DNA of 64,000 nt from Nereocystis luetkeana (Eukaryota > Sar > Phaeophyceae > Laminariales > Laminariaceae): NCBI GenBank assembly GCA_031213475.1, contig JARUPZ010000030.1:4527161-4591160 (forward strand). Direction: 5' to 3'. Of this stretch, positions 1 through 11,782 are shown piece by piece. The notes below the pieces were generated by a model. That model made no database searches. It was not told the DNA's origin and worked only from the letters and a program-made list of their open reading frames with translations. Within the stretch, counting starts at the first letter, position 1. Every line of letters begins with the position of its first letter. A program made the translations under genes and the position numbers.

Positions 1-551
1 TGTGGCCGTGTCCTTGGGGCTCGGTTCGTTGGTCCGGCTTGCTTCGCTTGTTCCATTTTACTCCAAATTCTCAAGCGAGCCGATTGACCGAACGAAATCG
101 ATAAAAAAATCCAATCGAACGTTCGCTCCGATTCCCAGCCCTACCCTACGTATACCACCGTATCTATGAGGCCAGGCACTTCTTACTCGATGATTTACTG
201 GTGTACCATTGTGCCTGGTACCATACGAGCACAGCCGTTAGAGTCCTGAGGGCAACACACGACGCTTTCATCAGAAATAACTGCTACACGAAAATGAACC
301 CAAATATCGTACCCCATACGAGTACGAGTACTTGAGTATGTGTATATCGATCCGACAACCAACTGTCTCCTAGAATGATACGTGTATACTACAGCTGTGA
401 GTTGGCTAGGTTTGACCGCTTGATGGGAGTGGAATGGCAGTTAGGCGGGCGATGCGAACCACCCCGCTCTTCTCCCAGGTCGAGGGGGGCCCGCGGGAGA
501 CGCCCCCCGAGGGCCTGGCAGAGGCGCATTACGCTACGCGTACAAGCAATT
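1..551. other. no gene recognised
   Basis: I see no convincing exon here. Short open frames overlap on both strands without splice signals or recognisable protein content. Around 300-340 there is a small direct repetition of ACGAGTACGAGTA type. Confidence 0.4.
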
Positions 552-2452
552 TCATTTCGAACACAACAAGAAACATAACCAAACACGCCTTCCGACAAGT
601 AATGAAACCCAAGTAAGGTAGTCCGAAGACCACTCTTTGCAGCACGGCTCTGCAACGAAACTCATGCAGGGCGTCGAGGCCGGCCAATTGTCTGTGGGGA
701 AAACGACCTCGAGCTCCCTGTATAACAAGGGTAGGGTTAGGGTTGTTAGGGTCGGGTTGGGTCTGGGGTCGGGTGGGTCTGGGTCGACGTGCAAGATAGA
801 ATTTGACAGGTGCCCTGCAAGATCTTTGCTGCACGGCCCCGCTGCAATTAGGGCTATCCAATGGTAGGACAGCAGTTGGGACCGCTGCAACAAATTGTAG
901 CACCGTACGTACGAGCCAGCATGAGCCAACTACGCAAAATAGCCCGTCAGCCACCTCGCAGAAGTAGTAGTCCTACAACGTGCTGTCGCTGTTTACCAGG
1001 TATCTTTGCCAGCAGCAGCACAAAATGCGTGCTATATATATATACCAGGTACCAGGTACCCTGGTATCGATGATCGATCGATATTCTACGCCCAAGTTGT
1101 TGTTACTGCTGTCGTCGTTGTTGGTCTTCCGCCCTTCCTTGTGGTAGGTAACTGGTATGTTCTGTGTGACGTGGATCGTGTGCTACGACACAGTAATATT
1201 ATGTAGTTGAATGGCGCAGTGTAGACTTGAAGCTGGGTACTGCTGCGGCGGCGGATTACTCGTAGGAGACCAGGAGTCGGACGCACGCACGCCAGTACAT
1301 TCACTTACAGTATGTACTACTGCAGCAACTACTCTATGGTGGGTAGGATCAACACCGGTCTTGTTATGATGCTGTGTTGTGAACGGAGTGTGGTCCGTAA
1401 AAAACGTCAAACGTTGTGAGGAAGGAAATGCGGATGCATGCTTTGCTCTTCTCTTCTCTTATGGTGGTGGATTCGTTGCTCTTTCGTGTTCACCACGGTC
1501 GACCTGCGTAGAGTAGGCGTTTCTCCGTGTTGCTCTCGGGGGGGGGGGTAATGATGAAGATTGGCGGGGGCGACAAGGGTGTTGGTGACGATGCGAACAG
1601 ACCTTCCTCGACCGGGATACAAATACTCGAAGGGCGAACAATGTGGAGAGCCTTCGTGACCCTGCGAGTCATGGACCCCGAGTGGTTACGTACCTGGTAC
1701 TTGTTACTCGTCGTACATAAGCACAAACAGCAGTGTGAGCATGATTCCATTCGCATGGTAGGACAAGGCCGTACAACCGTCGTACACCGCACAAGAGCGG
1801 TACGAGTACCAGGTATACTCCTGCATGAGTACCCGTGGATATACCAGTCGGTACCGCTGCAGCCGTACCGAGTCGTGGTCGAGGGTAGTCAGTCGTCTAT
1901 CGTCTGGCATATTACCTACCAGGGGTACCTGGCTGTGGTACTCGTGGTGCTGGTGGGTACCACTCTGTCCCATAATATAAAGACCGCGTGTATATAAATA
2001 CTTCATATAAATGTTACTTATATTTCAGCACATACTGGTGTAAGACGAACAAAATCGGACCCCCCCCCTCTCCCACCATCACGTACGTACTGGGACTCCC
2101 TCTCGCAACAAATAACCTAGGCGGGGAGAACCGGGGAAAATATTAAAAGTCCATACTGTACGCAGTACGTTAGCATGCATACCAAAGACTCCAGAACATA
2201 CTCATATTTCAGAGGAAGAACCAAATGCGAACAAGGGAATGGGAATCAAAGCGCAAGAAGTTGCTGGCTTTTACGTGGGCGTTTCGCGTCACGCAAGGGG
2301 GGAAAATCGGGGGGCAAGAGCACGGGGCACGGACGGAGTGAGTTTTTCGGGCGGGGCTCACCGATGAAGATAGTCCTGGTCTCCTTCTTCTTGGAGCAGA
2401 AGGCTTCTCGCTGGACAGAGTCCAGCAACGCTTGTGAGGCCTGAGCATCCAT
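552..2452 (-). CDS. tentative two-exon small protein gene
   Basis: This is a weak model. Exon 1 runs from an ATG at 2452 down to 2362 and begins MDAQASQALLDSVQREAF. It ends at the donor ATCG|GTGAGC in phase 1. A candidate exon 2 runs from 691 down to 552. It follows a good acceptor (pyrimidine-rich tract, then CCCCACAG) in the matching phase and has an in-frame TGA. The product would be about 76 aa: a polar amphipathic start with a KKKETR patch, then a Cys/Trp-containing tail. I recognise no family, and the second exon could be chance because its last 20 codons look like random hydrophobic sequence. The start lies 609 bp from the start of the plastid-protein gene on the other strand, so the two would be divergent. 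Confidence 0.28.
692..2361. other. putative intron or intergenic repeats
   Basis: This stretch holds a short G-rich degenerate telomere-like patch (727-786, units of GGGTT/TTAGGG type) and several TACCWGGTA palindromes (994-1002, two overlapping at 1043-1058, others near 1690 and 1808). It also holds an M3 element at 1960-2038. I see no exon. Confidence 0.5.
1960..2038. mobile_element. M3 MITE copy (degenerate right end)
   Basis: A TA is followed by CCACTCTGTCCCATAATATA. The copy ends near CTTATATTTC...ACTGG before TGTA. The left terminus matches the M3 inverted repeat (CCACTCTG-N-CC, then AATATAAG). The right terminus is diverged. Confidence 0.6.
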
Positions 2453-3061
2453 CGTTTACAACAGAGCAGAGCGGGATTTGCTCAGGGATTTGCTGGTCAC
2501 TCAAGTGATGATCTAAGATATTTCGATGAGCGGAGCGAAGCCCCACACATCAGTTTCGAAGGTGCAACCATAGACATTGCATCCATGAGTAGCGCAGGCT
2601 GGTTTCATACTTGGCTACATAGACAAAACGAAAACGCTGCGCTGGTGTTCATGCGCTGGCTCAAGCAAGCGAGGCCTGAAGCGAGGCTCCCGAGCCTCGT
2701 TCAGTGGGTGTACGTACATAAATGGGTACGCGATGGCTAAACCACACTTCGTGCTTTGCATGATAGGGCAGGCTTGAGGCAACGCCGACCGCACCGATGC
2801 ATTTGCATCACGGTAGGGACTCACCGGCATGGTCAAAGAGGTCAGAAACACGCAGTGCCTTCTTCAGCGTGCTCTTGCGCCTCCTCCAAGAATGCCGACT
2901 GAGAAGTTATGCCCGACCTTCGAGCAAAGGCTTTGAGAGAAACAATTCAGAAGCGTGTTTTTACAGGGGGTGCATGCTAAATATCCCCTCCCTCTTTTTT
3001 CGAGTGCTGGTAGGCAACAGGCAACCGACAGCATAGCGAGTAAGGATAATCTTGGACGAAC
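2453..3061. promoter_or_regulatory. divergent intergenic region upstream of plastid-protein gene
   Basis: This is about 0.6 kb between the tentative minus-strand start and the ATG at 3062. It should contain the 5' UTR and promoter of the plastid gene. I see no TATA box I would defend. CGAGGCTCCCGAGCCTCG near 2680-2699 forms a short inverted repeat. Confidence 0.35.
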
Positions 3062-6000
3062 ATGGCTTTCAAGCAGATGATGGCAGCAAGCGTGCTGGTG
3101 TTGGCTTGCCTCTTGGCGAGCTCTTTGGCCTTTGTCGCCCCGATGACGCCAGCGGCGGGGTTCCGTGGACCGGCAACGACGTCCGCACGCAGCACCACCT
3201 CAGGTGAGGAGTTGCAGTATGACACGAGACACAAAGCGCACGCAATGCGACGAGATTTCATCCTCACACCCTTGCATGGTCACCTAGCTGAGCGTTTCTT
3301 GCTCGCGGTGGGTCCGTCAACGGGGGGGTGATGTCTAGATAGGAAGCGACGTAGACGAGAGGGTGAAAGCGGGTCCTCATGTTCACGAGTCATTCATTCA
3401 TTCGGTTCATGTGTGTTGACGTGTTGACGTAGTGGCCAGCCCCTGATGGCAACGTAGGGCCGAGGTACCAGGAGCAAAGGGCACGTTTTCGGTGTGAGGG
3501 TATTCCCACGTGGTATAAGTGTTTGTGTCATGTACCTGTGCTCCTCACCCTGACCTGTGTCGTGCTCAACCCTTCTCGTCCTTCCCATTTCTCGGCGCTG
3601 ACTTTTACCGGGGTTTGCTGCTACTCGCTTGGCTTTGGTGGGGGAGCAGGGCGGGGCATGCTCATGTCTTGCAGGGTCAACGCCAAGAAGGAGAAGGTGA
3701 GCTATGATCATACTTTCAACACAACAGTAGTCAGTGGCTGCATCCGCGTCAGTGTCCATGCTTGGTATGCCTGTCTCGATCCGTCACCGAAGCCAACTCC
3801 GTGTGCTTCGTAGACCTGATGATGGTTTCTGCGCCCGTGGTACGCCAGATTTGCGCTCGATAACGTCTGGGGCACAGAGTACTACTACTGTGTAGACACA
3901 ACCTACTGCTGTAACGCTGTACTCTGTACTCTCCACGCTCTGACATCTGACGATGCAGAGATGTTGACTGACAGCTACTCGGAGCTACGGTACGAATTGA
4001 ACGCGAGAGGTACTCAGAGCAGTAGAGCATATCCTGTGGAATTACCAGGCAACACTAGCAGATCAGCAGTCAGTCAGCAGCAGCGGCAGTGCGTGCCAGC
4101 GCTCTCCCGGTTTCAAGCTCTACATTACGTACGAGCATGGCAATGTACAACCGATTCGTAGTACTCGTACCTCCTCGGCGTTTACTGGCTGCTGCTGCTG
4201 CTGCTCCTGCTGGGGTGTGGTGCGTAGCGCTACACAGGGCTACCGGGTACAATACCTGGTAGCATCCACGTCCTTGACGTACCGGGGCCAAGTACACGAA
4301 TGACTGAGGCTCGCGGGAGGGAGGAGTGAATTTACGAATGTACGGTGCACGAGAGCTCCGCCTCGTTGCCTGTGGTTCCAGACGTTCGTCCTATTACACA
4401 CACCCCTCTGGCTATTGTCGTCGCAAAGGGCGCCTACGTACAAAGTACAGAGGGATGGTTGTGTACAACGAGCACTGCTTCAGAGGAGCCTCTATCATAG
4501 ACCGTCGTGACAACCCTCTAGGACCTACCCCGGAAAATAGAAGCTGGGTGTAGACGGAACTCCGATCTACCAGGTACCGTAACTGCTCTCGTCGATAGTA
4601 CTCCATATTATTTGAATAGGTGTACTATTTTTCCTTGTTACTTTCTCCTTGGTTCTTTGTCTTACTCTGTTCACAAGCAGTGGTGTCTTTTGTTATTTCT
4701 TCTTTTTTCCAGCTCGTTCTTTTTCAAGTGTAGGCCACCTCGCCTGCGGGGGGGGGGGCACGACAGATTGTTTCTCTTAGATTTTGCTTTCATTTTTCTT
4801 CTTTTTCTTTTTCGACTTGTCTACCTTGTTTTGTTTTCTCTTTGATTGTTTCTTTTCGTTTCACTATTTCATAGATTGCGTATGTCGTGCCTGTCGTATC
4901 TAGTATGATGACATGGCTTTGCATTGCCCACTGCAGTTCACACTGCACACGTGGCAACGTAGTATCTCTGTGGCGTAGCTTTGTGACCACAGAACTTGTA
5001 TCTCTTCTAGGATGGAAGAATCGGCACGGACACTGGTTGTGCTGGATGTCGACGGGTAGAAAGAACGGTTTAATGTGAAGAACACACACACACACACACA
5101 CACGTATGTATGTGTGTACCACCTGGTAGACCGTTGCTACGACCACCTGGTAGACCGTAGCTACGGCGGTGACAGCCGTGTTGTTCCTTTTGATACGTAC
5201 CGCACGTACCCCCATACAGACTACGTGTGTTTACACGGGCCAAAGGGACACAAGTCGCAAGTAGAACGTATGCGATCAATCAGGGGGAAGCAAGGGCCGT
5301 CTCCGGAGTCAGAAGCTTGCGTACCCTACGCTTGCGTACCCTACACCCTACACCGCTCTATCACCACCAGCAGAGCAGTAGTTTCCTCCGCGCACGTAAC
5401 TTGACCTATTAGCATACGGTAAAGAGAAGAAAGGAGGCAGGGTGGGCTTCGCCAAACCCATACGTGGAGGCCCCTCTCCCCCTCCCTTTCCCCCCCGCAG
5501 CAACTCATTCGTTGGCATATCGCGCGATGGAAACGTCGTGCGTGTTGGAGAGTCGATAGATGACAGCAGTGGCGGCGGCAAGGTAGTCCCCGCTACAAGC
5601 GGTGGTGCTTGGACGGCACCGGTACAAGAGCGACTGGGTGGTACTTACGCAGCACCCCCCCCCCCCCCCCCACCCCCACGCCCCCCCCCATTTTCCAGGG
5701 TTCGGAAGACAATTTTCCATTTTCACTACCCTCCTTTACACTGGTGGCTTCCTTACCATGCAGCTATCTTGCCGACAATAGGCCGTTCCGTATAGAGAAA
5801 ACGCCTCGCTCGCCGTTCTTGCAACGTGATGATGATGTTGATGATGTTGTGACATTTACGTGGCTCGTTTCCCTCAAATTTAGCCCGTAGTCGTGAAAAC
5901 ATCCCAGTACCAGGTAGGCACCTACGGTAAGACCTACGCCAATGGTACAGCGAAGTTGAAATAAAAAGTTTGAATTTCAAAGATACCCGCCAAATTTTTG

Positions 6001-9000
6001 CAGAACACGCTTCCTATGGGCCACGTAAAAAAAAAAAAAGTTCCCAACTTCTGGAAAAGCCCGAAAAAAGCAAATCTGGGGCCGATGTGGGCCAACATCG
6101 GCTTGAGAAAAACTCAGGCCGATCTTTGGTTCGAAGCGGCGAGATTCCGAGTCCTCGACAGATATCGATCAACAAAACCAACGATTGCGTCATGAATTCT
6201 GAACGGAGTGCGCTCGTTAGGGGCTCGGACCCACCCTAGGGTCACCGTCTTCACACCATGGCCGGTGTAATGTGGCGGGAGCTGACCAGGCGTGTGATAA
6301 AAACACATTTGGCCGCTGGTTTGCACAAAACAGAAGACAAAACTTCTCCATCCGTCTCGAACGGCAAAAAATAGACTTTTTATCAGTTTTGGGAGGATAC
6401 CGTAGGACGCCGCCGGCAAGCTCTCGCCCTCTAGACCATGGATCCACCTGATATCTTCGAGGCCGTCATCTATATTCGTTGGGCTTGCCAGATACCGAGT
6501 GGGTTGGCCGTGGGCTGAGTCTATGTCGAGATCGAGCGTCGATCGCCGCGCGAGCTGGTTTCGATAACCGTGTTGACAATTTGCGACCAGAAAAACACAA
6601 ATTGCGCCGCCTGCAGCCGTTGGGGAAAAAAGAAGAAAAAATCAAACATTTTTCTCTTTTTTTCCCACAGCGGCGGTACGAGGAAAAATTCGGCTGTTTT
6701 TTTAAAGCGATATAATTGAAAAAAAACTTTTGAACTTCGCGTTTCCATTGGCATAGGTCTAATGCTATAAAAAATACGCTTGCCTTCGAGCCTACTGACG
6801 TCTTGAAACGCTTCCGTTGTGTTGTTTATACACTGTCTAGTACTCTATACATGAAATGTCAATTGTCGGTTCGAGTGCGTGCCCCCCCCCCCCCCCACAC
6901 GCCTCCGTTGATCTGACATTGATCTGACATCAACGGTTACGTGGTGCGGTTGTTGCGACCCTCCCTCTACATTTTTTTTTTGTTGCAGTATCCGTTGACG
7001 CTGCTTCTCTGGCTCGCGCTGATGACCTACGTTAATAGTCTCACTCTTAACTCGCTTCTTCTCGTCCCACCCCTGTTGCGCCTGCGTATTCGCTTGCACC
7101 GAGCAGAGGCAGCGTAACCGCGACAACATGCGCAGGTTCAACAAGAGGGTGAGTTCTTCCGTCAATCGCGCAAGAGGAGTCCGCCCACGTGCACCCCAAG
7201 TTTGGTATTTGGCGTTTGTTGATTTTTCTGAGGGAAACATAACACCAGCTCAGCCGAGGCAGCAGTCAACTATCCGCAAGGTTTCTTAGCAGTGCGCTTA
7301 GCACCACTTCGGCGTAAACCTGGCACCGCTCTGTACGGGAGTAGATATTTACACATTTTAGGTATTTATATGTATACCCAAATGCTCTTACTTTTCCCGA
7401 CGGGGTGGCGTAAGCACACACGATATTCCCACGTTTGCTTGCTTCCGTTGTTGGCTCGCGAACCTACAGTAAGCAAACCCAAGTCTACCGCTGGGGTCGT
7501 GGCATTGGTGGCCGCGTCTGCGTGTAATGCTATCGATTCGGATGTGCATAGAAAGAGCGTAACGCCATGCATTTACATGGTGTAACGCCATGCGTGTGCA
7601 TACCGGGGATGTGTAATACCGCAAATTCCAAAGCAGACACACCCGCAATACCGCCAATTGGCCGAATGTGGAAGCCGCTCGCAAGAACCGGGACCGCGAA
7701 AATAGGTGCCAATGAACTCTAAAAGCCCAAAACATACGGGTTTCCGATATACTTGAAGGCCTTTTCCCCTACTGTATGTAAGGACTAGCTCAAAAATCCC
7801 GGAACCGCAGTTTTTTGTTGCATTTGAAACCGCCTGTGATTTTGGGAACCGAGGAGAACCTGGTAACGGTATCGGCATTGATCCCTGGTACTAGTGTAAC
7901 CCCATACACGTACGGAATATGACGCCATGGTTACTACGGTGGGCGAGCCTTTCAAATATGTGCGTTCTGTGGAGAGGGGGGCGGTTTTAGCCGCCCTCGA
8001 GGTGCGCGTAAACTTTTCCAAAGGTAAGGCGGATAGTCCGGTGAACTTTCTGTCCCGTTTCGTTTCGCCTCTCTGGCGTGGTTTTGTTAGTCGAGGAACA
8101 ACTTTCAGCACGTTCGCATGAACTTTTGCCACGGGAACGGTGGAAATTGGTCGTTCTCGCCTCAAAATTTGTCGGATCTCTCTCCAAAGATCTGTCTGGG
8201 GGTGTTTCCCACTTCTCCAGGTACCCAGATAAAGGAAATTGCCGTCCGCACTTTTTCGATCCAACTAGGTTAAAGACGATCCGAACGCCCGATCGGGATC
8301 GACCCTCGATCGCAATCATATTCACACTCATTTGGATCGAAAAAGTGCCGACGGTGATTTCTCGCATCAGGGCACCTCGAGAAGCGTGAATCACCCCCTG
8401 ATAGATCTTGGAGGGAACTCCGACACATTTCGGAGGCGATAAAGACCAATTTTCTCAACATTTCCAGGGCAAAAGCTCATGCGAACGTGCTGACAGGGAC
8501 TTTTTCAACTGACTGCGAACCCGACGGCATAAGAATTGGCCTTCCGGTTATTTTTTGTTACCTCTTGTTTTTTTGTTTGCACTGCGTCACGGTTTTGCCA
8601 ACTCTTGTGTTTCCACTTTTTGCTGGCACAGCGTCACGCGTGATAGAGCGACAAAGATTGTTCTCGGTCGTGTTTCATAGCTTCCGGCTGTCGTGCTCGG
8701 CCTTGCGCGTACGGCGCGTCTCGCTCGTACCCCGCCCGTGTAATTCATCGTGACAATGCCTGTGCTTCGTGATCTATTCGGAGCTCATAGATCGTTGGGG
8801 AAGATGCAAATATTAATATTAATAGTATCCATTCCTTGTATGTACGCAAGTATTAAAATAGAAACCAACCAACTCTTGTCTTTTTTCATTTCTCGAGTGG
8901 CCGTGCATTTTTGTGTCATTCATACAACAGCAGTATTTTAATATTTATAGTATGTTTTGTTGCAACATTCATAGTGATATGTTTCGTTTGCATATTTGGT

Positions 9001-9862
9001 ATCATACTTCGTTGTTGCAGTATCCATACCGGGTACCTTGTATTTCCTATCCTGATAGGTTTTGTTGTGTTAGTCATACTGGTATGTTTCATTTGCTGAG
9101 TCTCGCGGTGGTCATCATCTTCCCCTTCCTTCCTTCCTTCCTTCCTTCCTTCCTTCCTTCCTTCCTTCCTTCCTTCCTTCCTTCCTTCCTTCCTTCCTTC
9201 CTTCCTTCCTTCCTTCCTGTATGAAGGTGGACTTCGTCTCACTTCCCTTCCTGCAATGGTGGCACGTATCTGTACCGTTTTATTAAAAAAATGCGAAACT
9301 TGCTCTCACACGCAGCTGCGTCTCAAGCATAGAGGATAGGGCATGCCTTGTTTTTGAACTTGGTGGTCGCCTAGAGTATACCGCTATGGTCGGAAATGTA
9401 AGGGCCGCTTGGTCTTCATCTTAGTGTAGCATTGGTACTTATATTTCCGTCCAGAGTACTAGGGGTTAAGAGTATGCTTTATTACCGGTAGCCTTTTGAG
9501 CTGAGTGAAGCCGAAGAACTACAGTAAAATATTTCTCAAGCCTGATATCCGCACCGACCGCCTGAAAATATCCGAGAAAAACCCGTTTTTCCCTTGTGCC
9601 CCCCTCCATCGAACACGCGCACGCACACCTTTTACGACAGTTACACATACCCACAAGCGCGAGTTCCTAACGAGAGCTACTAGTGGTGTACCTTATCTTT
9701 GTTTTTTGTTTTGTCGCTTCTCGGCGCCAGGGTACCTCGCGAAAGAAAATCATGCGCGTGGAGCGCCAGGAGCGCGCGGCGGAAGAGGAGGCAAACTTCA
9801 TCGCACAGATCTTCCACACTGGCATGGATGACTGGGAGGAGGTTGACATCTTCAACGAGTAA
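3062..9862 (+). CDS. nuclear-encoded plastid-targeted small protein, 4 exons
   Basis: The exons are 3062-3203, 3650-3696, 7107-7148 and 9731-9862. They sum to 363 nt, giving 120 aa plus TAA, and the splice phases 1,0,0 all agree. Donors are TCAG|GTGAGG, GAAG|GTGAGC and AGG|GTGAGT. The first acceptor is GAGCAG|G at 3649. The ATG opens a signal peptide (MAFKQMMAASVLVLACLLA). It is followed by SLAFVAP, the phenylalanine-containing cleavage motif of bipartite plastid presequences in algae with red secondary plastids, and then a Ser/Thr/Arg-rich transit stretch to about residue 50. The mature part is very basic first (RVNAKKEKRQRNRDNMRRFN, then KRGTSRKK) and acidic last (HTGMDDWEEVDIFNE), as in a small ribosome- or nucleic-acid-associated stromal protein. 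I cannot name the family. A closer acceptor at 3674 breaks the frame, so the upstream one was chosen. Confidence 0.82.
4948..5090 (+). repeat. dispersed repeat G, copy 1 (in intron)
   Basis: About 140 bp beginning CACGTGGCAACGTAGT and ending in GTGAAGAACACACACAC. It is repeated in direct orientation at 14976-15119 with only a few substitutions. The end of this copy runs into a (CA)n tract (5080-5103). Confidence 0.8.
5640..5695. repeat. poly-C tract
   Basis: C runs of 9-14 bases separated by single A/G bases. This is one of many homopolymer C or G runs of 9 bases or more in the window. Confidence 0.8.
5928..6762. mobile_element. foldback-type element K with long imperfect inverted ends
   Basis: The left end (TAAGACCTACGCCAATGG, then a GCGAAGTT patch) matches the reverse complement of the right end (TAGACCTATGCCAATGG, then CGCGAAGTT). 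AT-rich stretches follow on both sides. The inverted similarity extends weakly inward, giving an element of about 835 bp. It lies in intron 2 of the plastid-protein gene. I see no coding capacity, so it is probably non-autonomous. Confidence 0.55.
8092..8510. mobile_element. large imperfect hairpin (foldback element L)
   Basis: The left arm (about 8092-8262, AGCACGTTCGCATGAACTTT to CACTTTTTCGATCCAA) is the imperfect reverse complement of the right arm (about 8335-8510, TTGGATCGAAAAAGTG to GCGAACGTGCTGACAG). Each arm is about 170 bp with a loop of about 70 bp. It lies in intron 3 of the plastid-protein gene. Transcribed through, it would form a long double-stranded RNA stem. Confidence 0.75.
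9123..9217. repeat. (CTTC)n tetranucleotide microsatellite
   Basis: About 24 uninterrupted CTTC units. They make Ser/Pro-rich or Lys/Glu/Gly-rich open frames that are not genes. Confidence 0.95.
9381..9456. mobile_element. M3 MITE copy
   Basis: TA|CCGCTATGGTCGGAAATGTA on the left and CTTATATTTCCGTCCAGAG|TA on the right. Both ends fit the M3 inverted repeat, and a TA flanks each side. Confidence 0.65.
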
Positions 9863-10989
9863 AAAAAATGCGGACACAAAGACACAACGATGTTTTTTTT
9901 TTCGTTCGTACTTTGGAGGGGCGGGTTAACGCGGTCGCGACTCATCTGATTGGTTGCTTGATTGGCTGATCGATTTATCGGTTGGTTGATTGATGGACGG
10001 AAGGGTTGATTGTTTGGTTGGCTGATTAGGCTGGGTTACTTCCGGGGGAGGAAAGGTGCTTAGCTCGCTCGGACGGGGGCGTTCGGTCCTGGAGCAGAGC
10101 GTTGGGTTTGTAGATGCCGGTGGCTTTACGGTAGGGGGGGGGGGCGATTATGGCTCGCTTCTGCCTTCCGATTCGGCCCGGATGGCGAACGCCTCTTTAG
10201 TAGCTAGTGCGGTGGAGGTGCACGGCTTATGATGGATGTTTGTGTTGCTTAGCGTTTTAGTAGTGATGGTGCTTTTCGCAATTGGAGACGGCGAAATTTA
10301 TTTCCTGTTTTCTGTCTTTGACGCGGTGTGCTGGTGTCCTTTGCTCAAAGAGTATAACCGCCGCAGCGAGCGAGGCTTTTGCTGATCTTGGTATTGGGAT
10401 TGTGATTGTGCAGATGGTATGTAAGCGTGCACCAAGACAAAAAGAAAGCGTTAGCATCGAGGAAGAAGAGCTTTGATTGTATTTCTTGACAAACGAAACA
10501 TGCGAAGCACTTTTTTGTGCCCTTCGATGAAACCGCAGGTCGGCTTGATGAGCGTTGGCCGAAATCTGCTCACTTACGATACTGCATGCAGCGCATACAG
10601 ACATCGTCAGAACATGACGAAGTACCACGATCGATCGGGGTGCGTATTCCTGGATGCATAAACGCCCCAGCATGGTGTGCGTATTGATGGCTTTAGTTCT
10701 GGTTGCAAAAGCTGTCTCGTCTAACGGTGACGACAACCCAACAGCGGCGATACCGTGAACCGCTCTGTTCGTTCGTTGTTTCGTCGCGTTCTCTTCGTTA
10801 CCGCTCGAAGCAAAATTGTCCACCACCACAATCATGGTGATGATGAGTGTGGCTACCAAGTGGGATCTCGTGTGCCGTCGAGGCTCGGGCAGATAAAACA
10901 CGAGAGGAGGAGCAATGTCGAGTGTCCATCATGTATTTGCCGCTCGCGCTATTACGGGGGACCATAGTCAACAGGACCAAATATTGTTA

Positions 10990-11094
10990 TTACGGGGGAC
11001 CGTAGTTAATAGGACCAAATACTGTTGGTAAAAATGGTTAAATATATAGATTTTTATGTAAACCATAGGTCCTATTAACTACGGTCCTCCGTAA
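10990..11094. mobile_element. M1 MITE, complete, nested
   Basis: A 105-bp palindromic element inserted in another M1. The host sequence ATATTGT-TA-GTAAAAATGG is duplicated only at the TA (10988-10989 and 11095-11096). This proves a TA target duplication and fixes the ends as TTACGG...CCGTAA. Confidence 0.9.
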
Positions 11095-11135
11095 TAGTAA
11101 AAATGGCTAAATATGTAGATTTTTATGTAAACCAT

Positions 11136-11474
11136 TTTTTTTTTTTTTTTTTTTCATCCCATTCATTATCTTCGCACATCTTCTCTCTCTCCTTCCAACT
11201 CGTAACTCAGATCCGGGGTCACATAGCAGGCTCTTCTCCCCCCTTCCCGCTACGGTACGTGCCTTCATTTTTTATCGCGAGAAGATTTCAGCCTTTTCTT
11301 CCCTCGTCGACTCGCATCGAATTGTGCCTACCCACGCTGCAAGGCGCTCTCAACAATTGAATCCCTTTTTATATTTTTGCAAATAAAGTCAAAGTCCGAC
11401 CCTCCTGGGGCTCGAACCCAGGACTCAAACAAGTAGAATTCGAGGTTAACCACTTGAACCACCGGGGCGACCGG
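11136..11474 (-). mobile_element. tRNA-derived SINE
   Basis: On the minus strand it begins CGGTCGCCCCGGTGGTTCAA. It has an A-box-like TGGTTCAAGTGG and a B box GGTTCGAGCCC inside a perfect T-arm (CTGGG, 7-nt loop, CCCAG). A body of about 250 bp follows, ending in an A tail (poly-T at 11136-11154 on the plus strand). It matches the copy at 12318-12668 almost throughout. It is inserted in an M1 MITE. Confidence 0.88.
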
Positions 11475-11658
11475 CTCTAGGTCCTATTAACTATGGTCCC
11501 CCGTAATAACAACAACTAACTGTTGTTCATACTCATCATGAAATAGGTTCGAGTGTCGCCTCTTGATACCTTTGTTGCATGTTGACAGCTGGCATGACAT
11601 AAATCACACGCACGTGACACAGGATCGACACGCACACATCCATACATAACCTTTAATT

Positions 11659-11782
11659 TTCGAGCCCCTGCGTTTTTACTTCTAGGCTCATTTTGCCCTT
11701 CGTCCTCGTTGTAAATTGTAACTCTGATCCGGGGCCACGTAAGAGCAGGGCTCCTTCTCCCCTCCCCGCGAAGGTTCCAAGC
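11659..11782 (-). mobile_element. diverged SINE 3' fragment
   Basis: It shares the body motifs of the SINE (GGGGAGAAGGAGCC, CCCCGGATC-GAGTTAC in minus orientation) but is clearly diverged. The tRNA-like head is not present. Confidence 0.55.

Larger units (their letters stand above)
10952..11506. mobile_element. M1 MITE split by a second M1 and a SINE
   Basis: The outer copy starts TTACGGGGGACC after a TA and ends GGTCCCCCGTAA before a TA. It is interrupted twice. A complete M1 sits at 10990-11094 and a minus-strand SINE at 11136-11474. Removing both restores a normal M1 of about 105 bp (left part 10952-10987, middle 11097-11135, right 11475-11506). Confidence 0.85.

Noticed and set aside
3674..3696. 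Shorter exon 2 of the plastid-protein gene using the nearer AG
   Set aside because: It breaks the frame. The acceptor at 3649 keeps phases 1,0,0 and the basic AKKEKRQRNR stretch.
9123..9217. CRISPR-like regular repeat
   Set aside because: A pure tetranucleotide microsatellite without spacers, in a eukaryotic intron.
11400..11475. Stand-alone tRNA gene
   Set aside because: The A/B boxes and T-arm belong to a SINE head. The acceptor stem is poor, and the same body and A tail follow in two copies.
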